A program made the position numbers and the translations under genes. Source: Aliivibrio fischeri (GTDB lineage: Bacteria > Pseudomonadota > Gammaproteobacteria > Enterobacterales > Vibrionaceae). Taken from it: a DNA stretch of 64,000 nt. The notes under the pieces are model-generated. The model saw only the letters and a list, made by a program, of their open reading frames with translations. It made no database searches and was not told the origin of the DNA. Shown here in pieces: positions 53,845-61,213 of this stretch (position 1 is its first letter; each line of letters starts with the position of its first letter). The stretch is from NCBI RefSeq assembly GCF_009727955.1, contig NZ_WOBR01000003.1, positions 242,069 through 306,068 of the forward strand. Reading direction: 5' to 3'.

Positions 53845-53861
53845 TGAATTTCTGTAATTCT
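53845..53861 (+). promoter_or_regulatory. 17-bp palindrome, site G2 (53928 gene)
   Basis: TGAATTTCTGTAATTCT is one base off the consensus. It lies 67 nt before the gene at 53928 and 41 bp from G1, about four helical turns. The -10-like match at 23 nt (CAAACT) is weak. Confidence 0.65.
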
Positions 53862-53927
53862 TTGAGTCCAAAGAATGAATAAAGCAAACTGAATGAGGTC
53901 ACATAATTCAGAGAAGGAGTCAAAAAC

Positions 53928-54287
53928 GTGAAATTTAATATTATCTATCTCAATGATAGACGTTATAAAATTTATGACATTGGGGAAGGAGAAAGCATTA
54001 TTTTTATCTTTCATCGAGCTAAGTGTTCGATGGAGTTAGAAGATATTGTAAAAGTAAAACTAAAGAAGCATCAACGCGTGATACTGGTTGATTTAAGTGA
54101 TGATTTCCCTAACGATATTTCAGAAATTTGTGAAGATAATTGTCAAGCATTACTTGAAGATCTTCACCTATTAGCAGATATCTACTGGCTTGAGAATGTC
54201 GCCGTTGAGAGTAACTATATTAATAAACCAATGCATACCAATCTTACGAACTTACTTGGTTCTCGCTGTTCTACCTTAGTTAATTAA
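53928..54287 (+). CDS. Unknown 119-residue protein, resembles an alpha/beta-hydrolase N-terminal half
   Basis: It starts with GTG after AGAGAAGGAG. The sequence YKIYDIGEGESIIFIFHRAK, then KKHQRVILVDLSDDFP and LLEDLHLLADIYWLENVAVE resembles the first strands of alpha/beta-hydrolases (the G-x-G-x-x-hydrophobic-H region, RVILVDL, and LENV before the nucleophile). The HG oxyanion pair reads HR, and the chain stops where the nucleophile elbow should be. A truncated or remodelled hydrolase is one reading; chance similarity is possible. It has no signal peptide. It is the only soluble product in the palindrome set. Confidence 0.6.
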   Translation: MKFNIIYLNDRRYKIYDIGEGESIIFIFHRAKCSMELEDIVKVKLKKHQRVILVDLSDDFPNDISEICEDNCQALLEDLHLLADIYWLENVAVESNYINKPMHTNLTNLLGSRCSTLVN

Positions 54288-54354
54288 GCGTTTTATTAAT
54301 AGTTCTAATGAGTTTAGTAAGAGTAAATCAGTCATTACAACCATAACCCTAAGA

Positions 54355-54392
54355 TGACAACCAACCTAATGGTTTATTGTTGTCACTTTTTC
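54355..54392 (+). terminator. Terminator of the 53928 gene
   Basis: TGACAAC and GTTGTCA form a 7-bp stem whose long loop contains a second AACC/GGTT pairing, followed by CTTTTTCT. Confidence 0.7.
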
Positions 54393-54506
54393 TATCATTA
54401 CACTTTGTTATTAAAACAATAAATAATCATAATTTCATGCAACTCTCTTTTTTGTATATCTTACTCCCATACAAAATAACAACCGTTAGTTAGGTAAGGG
54501 GAAGCA

Positions 54507-54890
54507 ATGAAGTTTCTACACACTATGATCCGCGTTACCGATTTAGATAAATCTATTGAGTTTTATACTAAAGTGTTGGGCATGAAAGAGCTTGAACGCA
54601 CTGATAATACGGATTATCGCTATACTTTGGTTTTTGTTGGTTATGAGCAAGGCGATACTACTATCGAGCTAACTTATAACTGGGATACCAACGAATATGA
54701 TATGGGTAATGCGTTTGGTCACTTGGCTCTAGGTGTAGAAGATATTTACGTTGCTTGCGATACAATTAAACGCTTAGGCGGCAAGGTAACAAGAGAAGCA
54801 GGACCAGTAAAAGGAGGCACGACCCATATTGCTTTCATTACTGACCCTGATGGCTACCAAATTGAGTTAATCCAAGTAGACAATCAATAA
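54507..54890 (+). CDS. gloA: Lactoylglutathione lyase (glyoxalase I)
   Basis: The 127-residue protein is a full glyoxalase I domain: [20 protein letters not shown] at the start, [15 protein letters not shown] in the middle and [14 protein letters not shown] at the end. The four metal ligands of the E. coli enzyme have counterparts: H5, E54, H72 and E120. It converts the hemithioacetal of methylglyoxal and glutathione to lactoylglutathione in the cytoplasm. GGGGAAGC precedes the ATG. The nemA-type gene follows after 29 nt, so both act against reactive electrophiles, as in the E. coli nemRA-gloA locus. Confidence 0.92.
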   Translation: MKFLHTMIRVTDLDKSIEFYTKVLGMKELERTDNTDYRYTLVFVGYEQGDTTIELTYNWDTNEYDMGNAFGHLALGVEDIYVACDTIKRLGGKVTREAGPVKGGTTHIAFITDPDGYQIELIQVDNQ

Positions 54891-54919
54891 CCTTAGCATA
54901 AGCAAAAAGAGGATTTACC

Positions 54920-56017
54920 ATGACAAATGCACTATTTCAACCAATGCAACTGGGTAACCTTACGCTTAAAAACCGTATTGTTATGCCCCCAATGACTCGC
55001 TCTCGTGCTACCCAACCAGGTAACCTAGCAAACGATATGATGGCACAATACTACGCTCAACGAGCAAGTGCGGGGCTTATCATTGCAGAGGGAACTCAGA
55101 TCTCTGAAATGGGTCAAGGTTATGCATGGACTCCGGGTATTTACTCTCAAGAGCAAATTGCTGGTTGGAAAAAGGTGACTGATGCCGTGCACGCAAAAGA
55201 CGGCGCTATTTTTGCCCAGCTTTGGCACGTTGGTCGTGTTACTCACCCAGATAATATTGGTGGAAAGCAACCTATTTCATCTTCTGCATTAAAAGCAGAA
55301 AACGTAAAAGTATTTATTGATAATGGCAGCGATGCACCGGGCTTTGTTGATGTTGTTGAACCTCGTGAAATGACAAAACAAGACATTGCAGATGTCATTG
55401 CAGAGTATCGCCAAGCTGCATTAAATGCAGTAGAAGCCGGTTTTGATGGCGTAGAACTTCATGCTGCAAATGGCTATTTAATTAACCAATTTATTGATTC
55501 AGAAGCCAATAATCGTACCGATGAGTACGGTGGATCTATCGAGAATCGTCTGCGCTTTTTAGGTGAAGTGGTTGAGGCAATGACTGACGCTATTGGTCAT
55601 GATCGCGTTGGTGTTCGTCTTGCTCCGTTTACCTCATTAAATGGCACGGTTGATAACACTCCAACAGAAACCTATACCGCTGCCGCTGTACTATTGAATA
55701 AACTCAATGTCGTTTATATGCACATTGCTGAAGTTGATTGGGACGATGCACCTGATACACCAGCAGAATTTAAAGAAGCCATTCGTGATGCATTCAAAGG
55801 GACGATTATCTACGCGGGTCGTTACAATACAGAAAAAGCAGAAAACGCATTAACAAGCGGTTTAGCAAATATGGTTAGCTTTGGTCGTCCATTTATTTCT
55901 AATCCTGATTTACCAACTCGAATTAAACACGGTTATCCTCTAGCTCAACATGACCCAGATACCTTATTTGGCGGTGCAGAGCAAGGCTTAACTGACTACC
56001 CTGAGTATCAAGCGTAA
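54920..56017 (+). CDS. nemA: Old yellow enzyme family flavin reductase (N-ethylmaleimide reductase-like)
   Basis: The 365-residue TIM-barrel flavoprotein has LFQPMQLGNLTLKNRIVMPP and MTRSRA at the N-terminus, FAQLWHVGRV (about residue 95), the catalytic pair in ELHAANGYLINQF (H and N, about residues 180-184) and the final YAGRYNTEKAE and VSFGRPFISNPDLP for FMN binding. It reduces alkene and nitro groups of electrophiles with NADPH. It lies 29 nt after gloA, in one transcript with a terminator behind it. No nemR-type regulator is adjacent. Confidence 0.9.
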   Translation: MTNALFQPMQLGNLTLKNRIVMPPMTRSRATQPGNLANDMMAQYYAQRASAGLIIAEGTQISEMGQGYAWTPGIYSQEQIAGWKKVTDAVHAKDGAIFAQLWHVGRVTHPDNIGGKQPISSSALKAENVKVFIDNGSDAPGFVDVVEPREMTKQDIADVIAEYRQAALNAVEAGFDGVELHAANGYLINQFIDSEANNRTDEYGGSIENRLRFLGEVVEAMTDAIGHDRVGVRLAPFTSLNGTVDNTPTETYTAAAVLLNKLNVVYMHIAEVDWDDAPDTPAEFKEAIRDAFKGTIIYAGRYNTEKAENALTSGLANMVSFGRPFISNPDLPTRIKHGYPLAQHDPDTLFGGAEQGLTDYPEYQA

Positions 56018-56052
56018 TTGCCTTAATATTGAAACACCAAAAATAAATGATA

Positions 56053-56085
56053 TAACCCTGCTTATTTAAGTGGGGTTATTTTTTA
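56053..56085 (+). terminator. Terminator of the gloA-nemA operon
   Basis: TAACCC/GGGTTA with inner CTT/AAG pairing and a short loop is followed by TTTTTT, 36 nt after the nemA stop. Confidence 0.85.
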
Positions 56086-56133
56086 TATCACGTAATATTG
56101 CCTTTCTTCTTTTTATATTCAGAGTATACGTCT

Positions 56134-56985
56134 ATGCGTGGAGTCCTTTATCTGGTTATCGCTACCATTCTTGCCGCTATTGGTTGGGGTGCATCAAAAA
56201 TGGTCGTCATGACGATTCCCGGTGATATTTTTATTGGCACACGATTTCTGCTCGCAAGTTTGGTGCTTCTTCCTTTTTGTTATAAACAACTTCGCAACTT
56301 AACCATCAAACAAGGCTTTGCGCTTACTGGCGTTGGTTTAGTGCTATCGCTTGCTCTGCAAGTCTGGGTGTATGCTGTAGCTATCACTTCGTCATTAGCA
56401 GAAGGCGCATTTATTATGAGTTTAGCCATGCTAATTGCCCCTCTGATTGCTTGGGTTTTATTTCGTCAAAAAACCAATAAAGCCTTTTGGTTAGCCTTGC
56501 CTATTTCTATTTTTGGTATGATGTTATTAACCCTAGGAAATGGTTGGAAAATGGAACCAAGCCAACTTGGGTTTATGCTCTCTTCCCTTTTGTTGTCATT
56601 ACACTTTGTATTAAATAAGCGCGTTATTGGTTCTATCACACCGTTATTATCCATTTGTGTTCAAATGTTTGTTGTGGGAATTAGCGGCTGTTTATATGCA
56701 TCATTCAATTCACATGCGCCATTTGAACTCACAGAGCATGCTATTTTTTGGTTTTTAATCTCAACCATTGTGGCAACGGCCATTCGTTATCTCGCTCAAA
56801 CCCTTGGGCAATTTTCGGTAGAGATAGAAACCGCCTCACTGATTATGATCTTAGAACCTATCTGGACATTACTGATCAGTGTTACCTTACTTAATGAAGT
56901 ATTAGAAACGCAAAAAATGCTCGGTGGTGCTGCCATTATTCTAGCTCTACTGCTTTATATTAAGTTATCACGAAGGCTCAAATAA
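56134..56985 (+). CDS. DMT (EamA) family transporter
   Basis: The 283-residue protein has ten predicted helices in two EamA repeats. The first half includes AIGWGASKMVVMTIPGDIFI, and the second half ends with VSVEIETASLIMILEPIWTL-like sequence (ETASLIMILEPIWTLLISVT) and GGAAIILALLLYIKLSRR. It is complete, unlike the DMT gene at 33394. It is a putative exporter of metabolites or amino acids. The start at 56134 (MRGVLYLV) is preferred over a TTG at 56098, which would lie close to the preceding terminator. Confidence 0.8.
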   Translation: MRGVLYLVIATILAAIGWGASKMVVMTIPGDIFIGTRFLLASLVLLPFCYKQLRNLTIKQGFALTGVGLVLSLALQVWVYAVAITSSLAEGAFIMSLAMLIAPLIAWVLFRQKTNKAFWLALPISIFGMMLLTLGNGWKMEPSQLGFMLSSLLLSLHFVLNKRVIGSITPLLSICVQMFVVGISGCLYASFNSHAPFELTEHAIFWFLISTIVATAIRYLAQTLGQFSVEIETASLIMILEPIWTLLISVTLLNEVLETQKMLGGAAIILALLLYIKLSRRLK

Positions 56986-56993
56986 GCTTCACT

Positions 56994-57010
56994 TGGCGTA
57001 ATATGCACAT
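56994..57010 (+). promoter_or_regulatory. Shared motif site 1 (M19 gene 1)
   Basis: TGGCGTAATATGCACAT shares TGKCGTAAWATG with two other sites in this cluster. TATTAT begins 19 nt after it, and the gene starts 79 nt after it. It is a probable AraC-type activator site. Confidence 0.6.
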
Positions 57011-57088
57011 TTTAGTGTTCTGATTACCTTATTATTTCCTACATCAACAGCGGCCTAAACACCACTTAATAATGTATGGGGTAATACA

Positions 57089-58324
57089 ATGAAAAAAGTA
57101 ATCTTAGCAACTATAATCGCATCACTTTCAACAACAGCTACGGCATCAATTGAAACTAAGGATTGGTATGAATTCGCCTCGCCTGAAGCCAAAGAATTTG
57201 TAAAAAATAACCTCGTATTAGACTTCTATGCCTCTCCTAGTGCGGTAGGTTTTACTGCAGATTCAGAGGTTGCACAGTATATTGATTTAGCCCATGAACG
57301 TGGTGTGACAGGTGCTTCAGTGACCATTGCAGCTCCTCATACTCCCAATATGCTTGCATTTAAGTCCGAGCATGCAAAATGGAAAAAAGCATCATCTTCA
57401 GCAAAAACACCCATTCGTTATGTCAATAGCGTAGAAGATTTCCAGTTGGCTCATGATAATGGTGAATACGCCATTATGTGGGCGAGCCAAACAACAATGC
57501 CTTTAGAAGGAGATGCTTCAAACGTCGCTGTAATGGCAGAATATGGAATTAAAACAATGCAGCTGACCTATAATGAAACCGAACTAACAGGATCAGGCGT
57601 TATCTCTATGATAAATGGTGATAAATCTGGTTTAACTGATTTTGGTAAAGAAGTCATTGATGAAATGGTTAAACATGGCATTACCGTCGATTTATCTCAT
57701 ACTTCTCATTACACGACCGAAGGCATTACAGATTATATGCAAAAGCATCATAAAGGGGTGCCAGTTATCTATTCACACTCCCCTATTGCTTCAACTTATG
57801 GTTGTCAGCCACATGAAACTCTCAGTCAAACAAAGCAACGAATGGCTGAGATAAACCTACAAAAAGGCCATCCAGATTATCGTTTAGCTGCATGTTACCG
57901 ATTGATTTCTGATGAACAAGCTAAAACTGTAGCTAAAATGGGCGGCGTAATAGCAGTGACAGCTACTGAGTGGATGATGGATGGTGTTTGGCCTGAAGAT
58001 ATCACTCCAAAACAATTCGCTGAGATGATTGATGGTGCTGTAAAAGTTGCAGGGATTGATCATGTCGGCATTGCCACTGACGATATGATGACAACAGCTA
58101 AAGTCATTCCATTTGCGGTGACTAATGCCAATAAATATGCGGATAACGGATACATGGTTGATGCCTTTAGCAAAGGGGCAACAGGATGTGCTGAATTATC
58201 TAAACATATTGTAGGCGTTGTGGATGAATTATGGAAGATGGGTTATTCAAATGAAGATTTGGCGAAACTATTCGCAGGCAATTTACTTCGAGTCTATCAA
58301 CAAACTTGGACTCCTAAAGCTTAA
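57089..58324 (+). CDS. Exported M19 (renal dipeptidase)-like protein 1
   Basis: The 411-residue protein has a signal peptide ending TATAS (about 20) and an M19 TIM-barrel: LVLDFYASPSAVGF, GIKTMQLTYNETELTGSGV, GITVDLSHTSHYTT, PVIYSHSPIAS and GIDHVGIATDDM. The two later histidines and the final Asp of the active site are kept. The N-terminal H-x-D pair (normally DGHND) is replaced by LDFYASP, and the bridging Glu (normally IEGG) by WASQTT. It may have an altered metal site, another reaction or only a binding role. A paralogue is at 61214-62386. Location: periplasm. Confidence 0.8.
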   Translation: MKKVILATIIASLSTTATASIETKDWYEFASPEAKEFVKNNLVLDFYASPSAVGFTADSEVAQYIDLAHERGVTGASVTIAAPHTPNMLAFKSEHAKWKKASSSAKTPIRYVNSVEDFQLAHDNGEYAIMWASQTTMPLEGDASNVAVMAEYGIKTMQLTYNETELTGSGVISMINGDKSGLTDFGKEVIDEMVKHGITVDLSHTSHYTTEGITDYMQKHHKGVPVIYSHSPIASTYGCQPHETLSQTKQRMAEINLQKGHPDYRLAACYRLISDEQAKTVAKMGGVIAVTATEWMMDGVWPEDITPKQFAEMIDGAVKVAGIDHVGIATDDMMTTAKVIPFAVTNANKYADNGYMVDAFSKGATGCAELSKHIVGVVDELWKMGYSNEDLAKLFAGNLLRVYQQTWTPKA

Positions 58325-58329
58325 AACAT

Positions 58330-58355
58330 TTGCCAACATTCACGTTGGCATTTTT
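58330..58355 (+). terminator. Terminator of M19 gene 1
   Basis: TGCCAAC/GTTGGCA with a 6-nt loop is followed by TTTTT, 7 nt past the stop codon. Confidence 0.85.
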
Positions 58356-58370
58356 ATATACCCAAGACAG

Positions 58371-59351
58371 TTAAGGTTTCCTTGCTGTCTTGGTTTGTTT
58401 ACGCCATTGAAGTGGAGTTATGTTTTCAACTCTCTTAAAAGCACGAATAAATTGTGAAGGATTCGTATAACCCAAATGCTCAGATATATCAGAGATCGAT
58501 GCATCTCTTTCAATCATAACTCGCTTAGCAAATGTCATATTTAACGACTCTTTTATTTCTCTATAACTAGAGCCATCATGTGTTAAGTAACGCTGAATCG
58601 TACGCACAGACATACCAATAATGCCACTAAATGCCTCTAAGCTTAAATCTTGTCGCCCAATATAACCTTCGAGCGCATTTGATAATTGCTTCACAAAAGG
58701 TTGACTGTTTTTTTTCCAAGTTAATTGCTGCGTGCTCGTTGATGTCTCAGTAGAAGATCGATAAAAAAGAGCGGTACTTACTTGTCCCATAAATTGAGGA
58801 GTGTCAGTTGAAATTTGGAGCTTATCTAAGCCCGATTTTTCTTGTGATACCAAATGATATTTTGACGGTTCTTTAATATCAGAGCGCTCCCGAGTTAAAT
58901 AGTGATGAGCAACACAAATAGCATAAAGCTCACAGACGAAACCAAAAGGGTCCATATCCTCTACTTTTAATTCAATACAAAGCTGGGAGTTTTGCTTACT
59001 AAAAGAGCTATATAAGAACTCGGCTCGTTGTATAGGAAGCGCCTCACCTAATACATCAAGTAAAGGCCGCTTTGTTTTCGTAGAAGGTTTAATGGTATCA
59101 ATGACCATCGAATACCTCTCAGCTCCCTGCTGTATAAAAGTCGTAAATTCTTGTGCTGGAAGCTGCTCAAATGTAGCTTGTAACAGTCTCGACAACACTC
59201 GAAAAGGGATATATTGCGCAGAAGTAGACTCCAGGTAAATAGGCAATTGAGCCTCATTGACTATTGGCCAAACATCTTCCACATATTGTTTAAGAATGTC
59301 TAATTGTATTATTGCGGCGGCTTTATGAATAAGTGGGATAGTTTTACTCAT
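58371..59351 (-). CDS. AraC family regulator, second of a tandem pair
   Basis: The 326-residue protein has an N-terminal ligand domain like that of the OruR/ArgR-type AraC group and a C-terminal HTH pair: FSGIIGMSVRTIQRYLTHDG (about 250-269) and ISEHLGYTNPSQFIRAFKRV followed by TPLQWR. Its start overlaps the upstream AraC stop by 4 nt, so both are made from one transcript. The pair lies between the two M19 gene units and probably controls them, one perhaps sensing the substrate and the other tuning it. Confidence 0.8.
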   Translation of the reverse strand: MSKTIPLIHKAAAIIQLDILKQYVEDVWPIVNEAQLPIYLESTSAQYIPFRVLSRLLQATFEQLPAQEFTTFIQQGAERYSMVIDTIKPSTKTKRPLLDVLGEALPIQRAEFLYSSFSKQNSQLCIELKVEDMDPFGFVCELYAICVAHHYLTRERSDIKEPSKYHLVSQEKSGLDKLQISTDTPQFMGQVSTALFYRSSTETSTSTQQLTWKKNSQPFVKQLSNALEGYIGRQDLSLEAFSGIIGMSVRTIQRYLTHDGSSYREIKESLNMTFAKRVMIERDASISDISEHLGYTNPSQFIRAFKRVENITPLQWRKQTKTARKP

Positions 59352-60346
59352 AATGAACCTCGATTATAAATTCGGTACTCACTCGGGCTTAGTCCTGTTA
59401 GCACTTTGAACGCACGTGAGAAATTTTTGGGATTGCTGTAACCCAATTCTTGAGCAATCGATTGAATAGGTCGATCGCCCTCATTAAGTAACATTATCGC
59501 CTTATGACGAATAGCAAGATTAGAGATATCTCTAAATGAAGTGTTCAAATTTGCAAGTTCTCGTTGCAGATGCCGCTCATTAACACCAATAGCTCGGGTC
59601 ACAGATTGTAAATTGGCATTCCCATGAAAAGTATTCTGGCTGATCAAGTCCCATAGTTGCTGGTCAATAACAAGAGACTGACTATTTTGTAAAAGACTCA
59701 TCGGCATCACAGGTTTTTCAAACATTTTGTGATTCAGCAATTGTGACTTATGTATTGGAAGCACACCATAAGCTTGCTCATAAATAATGTTTAGATCTCT
59801 CAGTGTTGAAGAAAGCTTAACTCCACGCGCAGAGCTAGATTGAATATTTAGATACTTTGGAGACCAAGCCTCTCCCAAATATGATCTCACTAATTCAATA
59901 AAAAGAACCATAATGTGTTGCTCTACCTGGTGTTTACCGACATTAATTCCCGGAGTCCCTATTCTACACAGTTCTACATATTCCCCTCTCTCTTGCAGCC
60001 AGTAGCTTTGATAATTAGCATGATCTCGCAAATCATGAATAAGACGCTGTAACGCAGTATACAAGCTAGGCGCATTTAAAAGATGTTCACCAAATGCCCC
60101 ATAACGGTCAAATGCATATTGTTCTGAAATATAACTGCCTAAATTATCAATACCTTGTGAGTGACTAACGTAGTCAAGTAAGTGCCATGCGGCATATTCT
60201 GGAATAAAAACCTCGCCCTCAATTACTTTGTCGGGGTTAAGCCCTACATATTCAAGAGAACGTTCTATTGACACACCGATGGTAGAAAAAACCGCTATAA
60301 AAGGATGCAAATGGTTGGATTTGACTAAAGGAATTGTATGTCTCAT
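59348..60346 (-). CDS. AraC family regulator, first of a tandem pair
   Basis: The 332-residue protein has the N-terminal Arabinose_bd-like domain (residues about 20-200, with AFGEHLLNAPSLYTALQRLI and an LxxEIxR-like middle) and the C-terminal HTH pair VTRAIGVNERHLQRELANLN and IAQELGYSNPKNFSRAFKVL, then GLSPSEYR. It is related to the second AraC only at family level. It is divergent from the DUF3299-M19 operon, and the shared motif lies 40 nt from its start. It is the best candidate to bind that motif, and may control itself. Confidence 0.8.
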   Translation of the reverse strand: MRHTIPLVKSNHLHPFIAVFSTIGVSIERSLEYVGLNPDKVIEGEVFIPEYAAWHLLDYVSHSQGIDNLGSYISEQYAFDRYGAFGEHLLNAPSLYTALQRLIHDLRDHANYQSYWLQERGEYVELCRIGTPGINVGKHQVEQHIMVLFIELVRSYLGEAWSPKYLNIQSSSARGVKLSSTLRDLNIIYEQAYGVLPIHKSQLLNHKMFEKPVMPMSLLQNSQSLVIDQQLWDLISQNTFHGNANLQSVTRAIGVNERHLQRELANLNTSFRDISNLAIRHKAIMLLNEGDRPIQSIAQELGYSNPKNFSRAFKVLTGLSPSEYRIYNRGSL

Positions 60347-60385
60347 ATAGATAAATTCTTATACCTAAACTGTTGATATTAATGG

Positions 60386-60402
60386 TGTCGTAAAATGATA
60401 CC
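60386..60402 (+). promoter_or_regulatory. Shared motif site 2 (DUF3299-M19 operon and AraC pair)
   Basis: TGTCGTAAAATGATACC is the second copy of TGKCGTAAWATG. It also lies inside an imperfect inverted repeat, AATGGTGTC/GATACCATT (60381-60405), in the divergent control region. Confidence 0.6.
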
Positions 60403-60560
60403 ATTAGATAACATATTGATTATTTATATGTTAGATTTATTTTTATTAACAATGCAGAAACATTTATCATCCATTATATTAAACTGAATGGTGCAAATTG
60501 CACATCGTTATAATCTCTAAATCTGTATTCTTGAATCAAAACATAGCGAAGGAACGCTTT

Positions 60561-61202
60561 ATGATTTCACTTTCTCGTTTTCTATTTTTAGTCTGTTGTT
60601 TATTTTTGAGCTCGAATAGCTATGCTTCTGAACAATGGAGTTGGCGTGATTTAGTTTCAGAAGAATCTAAATCTTTCATTGACCCATTTATACGTTTTTC
60701 TTCTATGCAAAAGTACGATTTGTATAACATTATGAATTATATAGAGGATAAAAATAACCTCGAACTAAAAGCCAACTATGAGATTGCAATTCAACGCTTT
60801 AGTGATTCCAATATCGATATTCTAAAACTAATAGAACAACGGCTTGAAATCGCCAAGCAACGAAACTCTGCCCAAAACTCAATCAATAAAAGCTTAATAG
60901 GTAAGACAGGACGCTTGCCTGGCTACATCGTGCCATTAGAAATGGACGGTATGTTAGTAACACAATTTTTACTTGTACCAACAGCTGGGGCCTGTATTCA
61001 CACCCCACCACCACCAGCCAATCAAATCGTATTAGTCACTCCAAAAGAAGGTATCGAATTAATTAGTCTGTATACGCCAGTGTGGATCGAAGGAGAATTA
61101 AGCGCAGGCAACAGTAAATCAGACGTTCAATTATCAGATGGTATCGCAGAAGTCGATACGGCTTACACAATGTTAGCAACTTCAGTAGAGCTCTATAATT
61201 AA
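60561..61202 (+). CDS. Exported DUF3299 protein
   Basis: The 213-residue protein has a signal peptide ending SSNSYASE (about residue 23), a helical middle with many charged residues, and the DUF3299 segment GRLPGYIVPLEMDGMLVTQF with the cysteine-containing GACIHTPPPPANQIV (about residues 121-160). The family is periplasmic and its function is unknown; the C-H motif could bind a metal. AAGGAACGCTTT precedes the ATG at 60561, so the longer frame to 60498 was not used. The second M19 gene starts 11 nt downstream. Confidence 0.8.
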   Translation: MISLSRFLFLVCCLFLSSNSYASEQWSWRDLVSEESKSFIDPFIRFSSMQKYDLYNIMNYIEDKNNLELKANYEIAIQRFSDSNIDILKLIEQRLEIAKQRNSAQNSINKSLIGKTGRLPGYIVPLEMDGMLVTQFLLVPTAGACIHTPPPPANQIVLVTPKEGIELISLYTPVWIEGELSAGNSKSDVQLSDGIAEVDTAYTMLATSVELYN

Positions 61203-61213
61203 AGGTAAAGGAT

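Noticed and set aside
53677-53927. VemP-like arrest peptide gene before secD
   Set aside because: No leftward frame with a signal sequence and suitable length was found between the secD start and the palindromes.
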